Below, piece by piece: positions 22,732-64,000 of a DNA stretch of 64,000 nucleotides. Made by a program: the position numbers and the translations under genes. Each line of letters begins with the position of its first letter. Position 1 is the first letter of the stretch. The DNA lies in assembly GCA_017654935.2 (NCBI GenBank), contig CM065691.1, positions 27,946,455 to 28,010,454 on the forward strand. Reading direction: 5' to 3'. Source of the stretch: Phymorhynchus buccinoides. Lineage: Eukaryota > Mollusca > Gastropoda > Neogastropoda > Raphitomidae. The notes under the pieces are model-generated. The model had not been told where the DNA came from. It saw only the letters and a program-made list of their open reading frames with translations, and did no database searches.

Positions 22732-23449
22732 CAGTGGAGTCCAACTATAACGAACTCGCTTTTAACAAAATTTCGAGATTAACGAACTGACTTCAATTTC
22801 CCGGCAAATGCCCTTCTATTTGTCACTTGCAAAGCCATGGGTATAACGAACAAAAAATCCTTTTGAAATAACGAACACCCGCTTTTTACGAACACATGTT
22901 CTACGCCCCAGGCTAATTTTATTTACTTGGAAAAATAGCCTATAACGAACTCAGCCTGTGCGATGCGCTGCAAAAACCTAGGCCTTCAAACTCCAAGCTA
23001 GAACGTGTTGTCAAGAGGAAGGAAGTTGGAAAATATGAACTGCGCATGCGTGAACTCATTTAGATTCACACTGGGTCGTCTGCTAGGCCTAGGCTTCCTA
23101 CAGATCATTCGGTTTCTCAAGGTCGCTTTACAATTCGCGCTCAAAATAAAGATCGAAAAGTTTGTGAAAGCCTCTTGTGTGATGTGTTGTCACTTAATGG
23201 ACAAACTTGTTGAAAAGTGTGCCAAAACAGATCAGCGTCAAACACTGCTGAACTTCTTCAAGCCTTGTACATCCTGTGATTAAGACAGACGATCCAAACT
23301 GGTCAAGTTTATGTTTTCGGTTATCATTGGCGAGTGTTTGAACTGGTTTTGTTTTCAACATACATTGTACATGTGTATGTATAACGAAATCCTGATACAA
23401 CGAACTGAGTCTGTGTTCCCTTAAAATTCGTTTTACCCGGACTCCACTG
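22732..23449 (+). mobile_element. Tigger/pogo-like element with transposase tail
   Basis: TA-flanked, 718 bp. Ends CAGTGGAGTCCAACTATAACG and GACTCCACTG. Inner frame to 23283 ends KTDQRQTLLNFFKPC, a PCNA-interaction (PIP) box motif QxxLxxFF as known at the C-terminus of pogo-type transposases. Most of the catalytic region is missing. Confidence 0.8.
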
Positions 23450-23500
23450 TAACTGTAAACAGGGGGTGAGCGTACCCCTTAGGAGAGGATAAAATCAGAA

Positions 23501-24000
23501 NNNNNNNNNNNNNNNNNNNNNNNNNNNNNNNNNNNNNNNNNNNNNNNNNNNNNNNNNNNNNNNNNNNNNNNNNNNNNNNNNNNNNNNNNNNNNNNNNNNN
23601 NNNNNNNNNNNNNNNNNNNNNNNNNNNNNNNNNNNNNNNNNNNNNNNNNNNNNNNNNNNNNNNNNNNNNNNNNNNNNNNNNNNNNNNNNNNNNNNNNNNN
23701 NNNNNNNNNNNNNNNNNNNNNNNNNNNNNNNNNNNNNNNNNNNNNNNNNNNNNNNNNNNNNNNNNNNNNNNNNNNNNNNNNNNNNNNNNNNNNNNNNNNN
23801 NNNNNNNNNNNNNNNNNNNNNNNNNNNNNNNNNNNNNNNNNNNNNNNNNNNNNNNNNNNNNNNNNNNNNNNNNNNNNNNNNNNNNNNNNNNNNNNNNNNN
23901 NNNNNNNNNNNNNNNNNNNNNNNNNNNNNNNNNNNNNNNNNNNNNNNNNNNNNNNNNNNNNNNNNNNNNNNNNNNNNNNNNNNNNNNNNNNNNNNNNNNN
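23501..24000. other. Assembly gap (500 N)
   Basis: Exactly 500 Ns, suggesting a placeholder of unknown true length. The left edge (23452-23485, ctgtaaacagggggtgagcgtacc) matches the 32-bp minisatellite unit of 42085-43155 in reverse, so the gap may be caused by that array. Confidence 0.95.
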
Positions 24001-24132
24001 ATCAACCACTTTAACACCTTTAGACAATATTTCCAATAAACTGATTTTTCCTTAACATTCTTGTGGAATAATGGTTGCAACAAAAGTAACAGCCAAAGCC
24101 AGAGGTTTATGTGATTTTGAATCCTGTTACAG

Positions 24133-54195
<30,063 letters not shown>

Positions 54196-54973
54196 TTCAA
54201 GCCTATTCTAGAAGACACTGCTGCTCAAACATTCCACAACAAAGCGTGACAAGGATACTTTTTTTTACCTTGCTCACATCCCATCGCTGCTTTTCTGCTT
54301 AACACGGTCCTCAAACCCCTCTGCTTCCTAGGGAACAGCACAATGATGGATCTCAGGAACTTTGTTTTCTAAATTCTATAATTTTAGAGTTGGCAGCTGC
54401 TGAAAGTATATTCTGTTCATTCCTTTTTGTTTCTTGGGAACAAAATTAGAAAGGCTATGATTTCATTTGCAATCGTTCAATTTTTTCCCCCATTCTGTAG
54501 CTTACAGAGAAAACCGAAGTGTGTATGTGCGTGTGTGTGTGTGAGTGAGAGAGAGTTGCTGTATCATTTTATCTCCTTGGTGGAGAGAGTAAAAGAACCA
54601 TTTTGAATGAACATTTGTTCTGACCATTACTGTTAGTACTGATGTTCATGTATTATGTCCTATGGTTAACTAGCATTATTTCTGCCTTTGGAGACAAGAG
54701 AGAATTTAGAATGCGCGCTGATTAGCTTGTGGATGGATCGTTTTCTTTAGTCAAAGAATTTGGTGAGATTACTATGTCAGGAAAAACCCAACAATAACTG
54801 ATAAAGCTTGATGTTGATATAATATTTATGTCAAGATTAAATATGAACATATATAAAATTAGTATTCTTTTTTATGTTATGGTATATCATGAAGCTGCTT
54901 ATTTTTTTCTTATGAAATTTGAGATTGACTTACTTTAAGTTTTATAAATGGATTCATTTCATATATTTGTATT

Positions 54974-55197
54974 TATCAGGGATGGGAATTGTCCACCAAA
55001 CAGCAAATTTCCATTGTTTTTCCGCCGAAAAAACAAAAAAATTAATTAAATTTAGCTCTTCTAATGCTGTTTTAGGGCTTCAGTTACAAAAAAAAAAGCT
55101 TCAGCGTTACCCCCTGGACCCCTACTAGGGGCCTTCTGTGGCCCCTAGACCCCCGCTTTTTAGCTTTTTCTTACTTTTCCAATTCCCATGCCTGATA
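54974..55197. mobile_element. TATCAGGSATGGGAATTG MITE in CORO7 3' flank
   Basis: Ends tatcagggatgggaattg and caattcccatgcctgata. Core gtccacc...cccctactaggggcc. Confidence 0.8.
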
Positions 55198-55617
55198 AAG
55201 TGATATTTTATATACTGAAACAGAACTATCTTCTGTTCAGAACAGACTTGAGTGTATGCTAATTTTATACCTTTGTATACTTTTAGTATTTCCACTTTTC
55301 CTAAGAAAAGATGTAGATATATATGTAAAAATTGAATTTAAATATGTCTCTAAAATACAAAATTTGAGAAAATCAACATTTGAAGATTAAAAAAAAATCA
55401 ATAGGTAAAGAAAAAATATCGCCTGTTGATGATTTGAGCAGTTTTTTGTACAGTTATGATGAAATATGAATTAGACGGAATTATTCTGTTCAACTTACTG
55501 CATATTTCTATGTATTATATTGATATATCTATATTATATTGAGATAATTCTGTGCTCCTGTCAAAGTGTTTCAGAATGTCGATACCTATGGATCATCACA
55601 ACTATACTGTGAAAGTA

Positions 55618-55623
55618 AATAAA
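55618..55623 (+). terminator. Candidate CORO7 polyadenylation signal
   Basis: AATAAA 1.4 kb after the stop. Another AATAAA lies at 57900-57905. Which is used cannot be told from sequence. 55200-55960 shows nothing else. Confidence 0.4.
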
Positions 55624-55966
55624 TATTAAATGCATTGCGAGGGGGAAAAAAAAGATCACCCATTCTCTCAGTTCTGCTTGTCCATATTTCATTTGTACAA
55701 TTGATCACATTTTTGTTTTTTATACTTTTACTTTTCAAGCGTCATGAACATGTAAATGATAAAACACAGGCCATATTATCTGTGAGTACTGTTCTGAGAT
55801 GTATGCATTTGTGTTGCACTTGCAAGCATTTACAAGTTGTAAAGTATGCATGACATAATATAATAACAAAAGAAAACAAAACTTTTGCTCTTTTTTTGTT
55901 AAACATGCTTTATGATTATCAAATAAGGGCAGATTAAGGGATGCAACTCTTTCACGCGCACATTAA

Positions 55967-56273
55967 CCCTCTTGCATTCGCATTTGTTACAGAAAGAACG
56001 TCTTCTACAAGTTCTAGTGTTCATATTCTTTCACGCATTTTCGAGAAAATCTGTCTTTTGAGGCATACAGAGCGCCATACACTTGCCAGCACATCATTGC
56101 AAGTGAGAAGTTTCTTCACAGTGTGTGTATAACAAGCCAGAACTTACTGCGTGATGAAAATGCCATCAGAGGGGGTCTCAAAGTGGGGGCAAGCTACGGG
56201 CGGTTTTGGGCGGCTTGAATACACAGAGGCAACTTATGGCTGGGCGGTTTTGGCTGGAATAAATGCAAGAGGG
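55967..56273. mobile_element. TTAA MITE, CCCTCTTGCATT family
   Basis: TTAA both ends, termini CCCTCTTGCATTCGC and AAATGCAAGAGGG. From 56280 to 57105 nothing is recognised. Confidence 0.85.
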
Positions 56274-57109
56274 TTAAAGAATGTACCTCTTACATGCTCA
56301 AGCTACAATTGTACAAAAAAACACTTCATCTACTCTTACACAATTGTGTTTCCCTATGAAATGTTATTACAAACAAACCAGTGAAAAATGTCAAAGATGA
56401 GCTACATGGTTTTTTATTTGACATTTTGGAGATCAAAATGTTCATGACAATTGACAACACCACCACCAAGATGACAGAGCCATATAAACTGTATGCCCAA
56501 TTCAAGGCAAAGACTGAAACAAAAGCAAAAACAAACAATTTTTCATAATTTAAAATGGCAAAACAAATTACATGTATGCTTGTAGAGTAGCTGTAAATTT
56601 CGAATTAATCAAGTAAGACCAACTGGTGAATTCAGGGGAGTTAATTTTGAGTCGGTGGGTTTTGGTGTTACATTTTTTTTCCCTGTACATGTATCAGCAT
56701 AGCATTACTTAGACATCACATATTTTACAAAATATTATTAGTGAATACCTTTTCACTATACCTACTTTGCAGTGTCTTTATATTATTCAAAATTACATGT
56801 ATTTAACTGGTAATAAGTTGATATTCTGACTGTGAATATGATGGCGCATGCCGCAACTGCAAGGTCTAAGGAAACGTTGTACCAAGTTCCGTTATGATCA
56901 GTTGAGTGGTTTAAGTGCTATGAACTGGAACACATTTTGGTCATTCACAGATGCACACACATGCATACATACGGACAGCAGGGAAACACACACACACAGG
57001 CCCTCGTTCTCATTCCAATGTTATGTATTTCCGTTCTGTTAAAACTGGGAGTACAAAAAAACACAGAAAGAAAAAAGACTGAAAACTAATTTCAGCTGTG
57101 CAGATTATA

Positions 57110-57281
57110 CGGTGCAGCCTCCCTTTTAAGACCTTCAAAAATCATCCAAAATTAGGTCTTATAAGAGAGGGGTCTTTAAGAGAGGTAATTTTAATACTTA
57201 CAAAGAAGGGCCATGTCTCAGAGAAGTAGGTCTTATATGGGAGGGAGTCTTATAATAGGTCTTATAAGGGAGGTTCCACTG
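57110..57281. mobile_element. CAGTGGAACCTCCC MITE (left end mutated)
   Basis: Left cggtgcagcctccctt, right gggaggttccactg, TA flanks. 57290-58005 holds AT-rich sequence without recognisable genes. Confidence 0.85.
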
Positions 57282-58008
57282 TACTTGTATAGTGACAAAA
57301 GTACCGTAAATGAAGAAAATGACTAGCATAAAAGCAAAATTTGCAACTTTGTAAATGGACATTTATTTTTCTTTTAGTAAACCATCTCTTCATCTCATTT
57401 GGGCATTAAAAAAAAGTTAAAACAATCATTTTGCGAGTTCACATTTCAATTAATTATTGCTCACCTTTTATTCGTAAAAACAAAAAAACCATTTCTGTTT
57501 CCAGATCTTATATGTTTGACTATAGCAATGTCTAAAAATGAATTCAATTTCAAACATATTTCCCATATTTTAATATGTAGCAACCGCATAAATGTTTTTG
57601 AATTATTTATTGTTTTACACTGACATGAGCATACAAATATACACCAAATGTATAGTATGGGCATTTGTAATTAATTTGTATTGTGTATGCATACGTCACA
57701 TGACAAGAAAGCTGAAAGTCTGTGCAATATTTGTTTCAAATGAAAAAGGTGCATCAATAGTGTATTCTATTTTTTGCTTTGAAATCCATATTGTATATCT
57801 TACTAAGAGACTTTCTGTTTCTGTTATTGCACTTGTAAGCGTATTGTAATTTGCACATCTCTATTTTAATCAAGCTGTCAAATGTATGTTAACAAAAATA
57901 ATAAAGTTATCAATTCAGTACAGTGTGTATGTCAATCAAGAGTGTGTGTGATTGAAATCAGATTGAATCATTATAATTATCTATGTGTGTATATGGCCCT
58001 TCATTTAC

Positions 58009-58114
58009 AAAGTGGCACAGTGGTAGCGCGTTCGCTTCGTGTCAAGTAAACCCGAGTTCGAACCTGGGTACAGGGGATTTTTTCCTCTCATTCTGCACTA
58101 GGTCTGAACGTGGA

Positions 58115-58145
<31 letters not shown>

Positions 58146-58347
58146 CGTGTGCCCATGCACTTAGCATACATTAAACCCAGTGGCAACGAAAAAGTTGTCA
58201 TTTGGTAAAAATTTACACCCCCCCCCCCCCCCCCCCCTCCCGTGACAAAAATCCAATGCAAAAATTTTTTAATTTGTACTGCCTCGGCTGCTCTCTCCAG
58301 GTGGGAGTAACCCGAATTTCACAGACGCCTCTGTGACTATAAAGTAC
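58009..58347 (+). mobile_element. tRNA-headed SINE
   Basis: Head with A-box-like tggcacagtggtagcg and B-box gagttcgaacctggg, then gagtctttcggatgagacg and aaccgaggtcccgtg body, ending acgcctctgtgac. A C run is inside at 58219-58237. A Pol III-derived SINE rather than a tRNA gene. Confidence 0.85.
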
Positions 58348-58589
58348 CTAATACTAATACCTAATAATAATACCTAATACTAAATACTAATATATTATTA
58401 TTAACTCTGTGTGTTTGTGTGTTCTTTTGATTTGTTAAATATTAGTCCAGTAATATTCTCACATCAAACAATCCATTTCAACAGTTTCGAAAACACACAC
58501 ACACATTTTATTTGGTCAAAGCACAGCATACCAGGTAGATATTACTTTGAAGCATGTTTCAGGGTGGGGTTTTTTTGTGTGTCAAACTA

Positions 58590-58742
58590 CCTTATTTTTT
58601 CGGACTATAAGGCGATACTTTTTTCCAAGACTAAGACCCCTGCGCCTTATAATGTGACTGATGAAATAGTTTTTAAAAACATTAGTAACAAAATCTGAAA
58701 TTTGGGGGTTGCGCTGTGCTCCTTACAGTCCGAAAAATACAG
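58590..58742. mobile_element. TTTTTCGGACTATAAGG MITE
   Basis: Ends ccttattttttcggactataag and cagtccgaaaaataca. Confidence 0.8.
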
Positions 58743-58767
58743 CAAGTGTTAACAGGTTTTATCATTA

Positions 58768-58928
58768 CCATATTTTTCGGACTATAAGGTGCACCTTAGT
58801 ATAAGGCGCACCCCCCAAATTTTAGATTCTGTTACTATATTTTCTGACTATTTTAGTAGTCATATTATAAGGCGCAGGGGTCTCAGTCTGGGGAAAAAAA
58901 GTATCGCCTTATAGTCCGAAAAATACAG
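58768..58928. mobile_element. TTTTTCGGACTATAAGG MITE
   Basis: TA-flanked, ccatatttttcggactataa and tatagtccgaaaaatacag. 58935-59410 has nothing recognised. Confidence 0.88.
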
Positions 58929-59419
58929 TAAATATTTTCTGCTCTAGCTAAGGTAATATTTTTCTTTTGTTACAATGTTCCAATATAGAGTTAGAACATT
59001 GTTCACATGTATCCATTTTCTCAACACACGCACACTCTCTCTCTATCCCCTCTGCCTTTCCTTCGCATGTGCTTCTTCAAAGCGGTGAATGCTTGTCAAC
59101 AGACACCCACCATCTCCAACCAACAAGATCAATCATTGAACTAGTCTGGATAAAAGAGGCATTACGAGTCGATTCAACATTTTTATTGTCCCATTTCAAG
59201 ACAACACAAGGATCCAATAATCAAGGCGTATAATTACGATGAAAAAAGTAACAAAAACCTCCACCCATGAATTCTAAATTGATCCCCTTTTCTCTACATG
59301 TTTATCCATCGAAATTACTATTTTTTTTTTTTTTAAAGATTGTGAGCTATTTACATGTCCATAAAGGAGAGGAAAAAACTATTGAATGACCCGAATTAAA
59401 TCACAATTCGCTGTATTAA

Positions 59420-59760
59420 ATCACAATTCACCGCCAATGTTGCATTTTTGCACCACAATGATTTAACAACCATCGCGCAGCTACGCAAAAAAAAATCCTG
59501 CCGCGCCGCGAATCTCACGCGCAAGCGGCGCATAAAATGCTCCTTGCGCGAATCTCTCACACGCAAGCGGCGCAGCAGCAAAAAATTGAAATCAGGGTCT
59601 GTTATTCAATGATATTGTGTTCCTGAATTTGGGCAGTAAGGATTGACCCAATTCTAAATGTGTCGCAGACAAATCCAACAATATTGCAAACAAAATCGTT
59701 TCTGTAGCCAAGTAGCTTTAATGGAAGTGTTTGGCTCAAAGATGGCTGGCGGTGAAAGGG
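59420..59760. mobile_element. TTAA MITE, CCCTTTCACCGCCA family, with inner insertion
   Basis: Right end ggcggtgaaaggg plus TTAA. About 110 bp of gcgcaagcggcgca repeats (59472-59580) interrupt the left half. Confidence 0.75.
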
Positions 59761-60220
59761 TTAAATAGCATACCAGCACAACAGAAAAAAGGAACCAAGT
59801 TCTGGTGCATGAGAGCAACATAAATTGATTCAACATCATTGCACACCTAGTATATAGAAAAAAGCTGTTCTTAGTCTGCTACTGTTTTTAAAACTGAAAA
59901 TACACTAGTTGGAGGAAAAACTACAATATTAGAAATATTTTTCTTTAAAATGTCAATATCGTGTAAATAAATATCCAATAAATAAAATGTTTTTTCAATA
60001 AAATGTTTATTCACATTGTCTTCCATTTCTTCAGTCCTAATCTTGCCCTTGAAAAAAAATACTAGCCAATAACTTCAGATAAACTGAATGTTTTGAAAGC
60101 GTAGATCAGTCCAGAGCACTTTTCAGCATGATGATGATTGAAACCGGTGGAAATAAATGATCAGAAAATGAAGACGTTAACTAGTGAGGAAATTCTGACA
60201 GGCGTTTTTATATGGTGACT

Positions 60221-60535
60221 CCCCCATGGGGATACCGGGGGGTATTTCGTACAAATAGTTCCCCCACCTTCTGGAAGTTCTGTGCTTGTAACTTCCTCTA
60301 ATCTGTCGGTCTCTTTGACTCTGTCTTTTCCCTTTGATTACTGTCATCTGCTATCTTTCTGCCTTACTGGTCCATTCTCCTGCCTTTTTTTTAAATAAAT
60401 TCTTACAAAGATTTCTTCAGCCGAAGTCGGACATGCTGGGCCTAACTATTTCTTAGTTAGGCGCATAACAGTAGCATGGCGCATCTACGCTCATGTGACA
60501 GGAAACTGTCTGAGCGAACGAAGAAGAAGAAGAAG
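60221..60535 (+). mobile_element. GAA-tailed SINE abutting the UFM1 stop codon
   Basis: Full-length copy with 11-bp target duplication ATATGGTGACT at 60210-60220 and 60536-60546. The right duplicate overlaps the UFM1 TAG (60545-60547, minus strand). Confidence 0.92.
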
Positions 60536-60544
60536 ATATGGTGA

Positions 60545-62424
<1,880 letters not shown>

Positions 62425-62499
62425 CTGAAATGTGAACAGATAATCACCATTTGACAGTGTTGCCATTATGTTAATCTAACAACTGAGTTAAGTATGTAC

Positions 62500-62615
62500 T
62501 TGTGTGTGTGTGTATGCGTGTGTGTGTGTGTGTGTGTGTCTTTCATTTAACGTCTATCCAATTCTCGTGATATTGGAGTTTTAGATGGATGTGTGTGTGT
62601 GTGAGAGAGAGAGAG
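62500..62615 (+). repeat. (GT)n/(GA)n microsatellites
   Basis: Two runs upstream of UFM1 exon 62424. No first exon of UFM1 was found between here and 64000. Confidence 0.9.
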
Positions 62616-63311
62616 AGATTCAGATTGTTTTCAGACTTCATGGGTCATATGACCCTTGGCTGCTCAAAACGAGGGGTCAGTTTTGAAAATGATGGGCCAC
62701 TTAAGCAGCACAATGGTTTCATTAATTAAATGACTGCCAAATTGGATGCACCAGACGTGCGCATCCCAATACTATGTGCGTTTTTTATTTTTTAAAATAT
62801 GCGTCATTGGCGCGGGCGTGCTGACAATCTGAACCTCTGGTGTGTGTGTGTGTGTGTGAACTTCCAAGCATATCTTTGTGTGGAATTGGTACAATGCAGA
62901 AAGTTTGTTTCCACCTACTTGAACAAATTTATCAATATCAGTATCACTCATTACACATTGTGCACAACCACTTCCAGGGACTGACAGCACCGATCAATAA
63001 CTTGAATAAGATCTTCAACTGAGCTTGCCTCCACTGACCATTAGACATGTTTTTGCATGTTGCTGGAAATGGGGGTTTGATGTAATGGTCTTAACTCAGT
63101 GTAAGCAGTAAATGTCTTTCTTCTATACTTTTCTATTAGGTACATATGTCCTCCTAGTCAGAAGTGGCATCTGCAACATGAACTATCGATCCAGATCAAG
63201 ATCGACATAATCACACAAAAACATGCATGTCTTTTTTCAAATGACTTTTAATTAAAACTCATATTCTTTCAAATCTTTGGGAACAGGTTGGTTTCATTGA
63301 TCATTCATGAT

Positions 63312-63380
63312 GCAGCAACTGAGGCTCCCTCTTTGGTAATGGTATCATTCAAGAGGGAGCTCAACAACATGTCATTTTAA
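63312..63380 (+). pseudogene. LINE C-terminal fragment
   Basis: AATEAPSLVMVSFKRELNNM then SF-stop, closely like the tail at 2380-2442. Confidence 0.7.
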
Positions 63381-63513
63381 AATTCCAGCAGTGCCTTCTG
63401 AGGCCTTCCTAACCCCAGTTGCCTCCGACCGCCGTAGGATCAGACCGACACACTTCACGGATTGTACAAGTGATAACATCATGAAAAGACAAGCATTATG
63501 ATTATGTAACTCC

Positions 63514-63684
63514 CGCGGCTTCAAAGTAAGATCTTGCCACACAGAACAGTACAAGAACTCCTTCGTAAGGACAGTAGTGGAGTGGAATCAGCAAACCGAC
63601 GCCTCCATCGTAGCAGGCTCCGCCAGCGCAGCATCACCAGCGCCAGGCAGTACACCTTCGGGGCCTGCTCCAAAGAAAGACTAA
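63514..63684 (+). pseudogene. LINE reverse transcriptase C-terminal fragment
   Basis: 57-codon open stretch: RGFKVRSCHTEQYKNSFVRT, VVEWNQQTDASIVAG, then a Pro/Ser/Ala tail. Downstream ctgtgccggtcggggcttgt (63737) matches 2490. The 3' end of a CR1/Jockey-clade-like LINE is likely. Confidence 0.7.
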
Positions 63685-64000
63685 ATTAGGGAGTAGGGGC
63701 CATAGATCAGAGTAGTGGTAATTGCAGGGCAAGAGCTGTGCCGGTCGGGGCTTGTCCTTGGTGAGCGCTATGCTACCTCTCCGGAGAGGTCTTGCCTAGA
63801 TGCCGCAAAAGAAAGGTCTATGGCCCATTGTTTTACTGTCATACCATCGGGACAGTACTCACTGCCATACCACCAGGACAGTATTTTAAACGCACTGTCA
63901 TACCATCAGGACAGTACAACAGTACAAGTAATTAAACTCGCAAAGCGCTCTCCCATTTCCGTTGAGTAAATAGGCTCCTTCAACATACCAAATACAGATA

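Noticed and set aside
23433..24083. Minus-strand ORFs across the N run
   Set aside because: Made of N-derived X residues.
58014..58087. Possible tRNA gene
   Set aside because: A-box and B-box text is present, but no closed acceptor stem is visible and the body continues into a known-type SINE that also occurs at 39473-39722.

Overview
This is a eukaryotic nuclear window, most likely from a lophotrochozoan and probably a mollusc. Long introns with GT..AG junctions split conserved animal genes, and the introns are packed with short inverted-repeat transposons, SINE copies, LINE tails, minisatellites and (CA)n/(GT)n runs. Species cannot be fixed from sequence alone. A 500-N assembly gap lies at 23501-24000.

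Three conserved host genes are present, all assembled here by hand from exons with consistent phase. (1) An ATRX-type SNF2 chromatin remodeler on the minus strand, 10 exons between 21618 and 718. It covers the helicase core from motif I to the start of the C-terminal lobe and runs off the left edge. (2) Coronin-7 (CORO7/POD1) on the plus strand, 22 exons from 24133 to the stop at 54195, lacking only the N-terminal ~80 residues. (3) UFM1, the ubiquitin-fold modifier, on the minus strand, the last three exons at 62424-60545. ATRX and CORO7 diverge from the gap region and both lack 5' exons there. CORO7 and UFM1 converge.

A fourth gene lies inside an ATRX intron on the opposite strand. It has four exons (6922-12351), 1,240 sense codons and one in-frame TAA. 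It sits in a 6,847-bp element (6323-13169) with 11-bp terminal inverted repeats and an apparent 7-bp target duplication. I cannot place it in a named transposon superfamily. It is the best candidate for a little-described mobile system.

The second theme is that minisatellites grow out of splice junctions. At least five ATRX junctions and one or two in CORO7 have been amplified into tandem arrays whose units carry copies of the exon edge and its splice site. The 6.8-kb element is inserted into one of these arrays. CORO7 also shows a blade exon with decayed tandem copies, and a linker exon that shares sequence with a TTAA-flanked transposon. A SINE has inserted with a target duplication that overlaps the UFM1 stop codon.

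Much of the remaining space is repeat: TA-flanked pogo/Tigger-like and mariner-like MITEs, TTAA-flanked piggyBac-like MITEs, foldback elements, GAA-tailed and tRNA-headed SINEs, LINE 3' ends and microsatellites. Stretches where I see nothing recognisable are listed as such.
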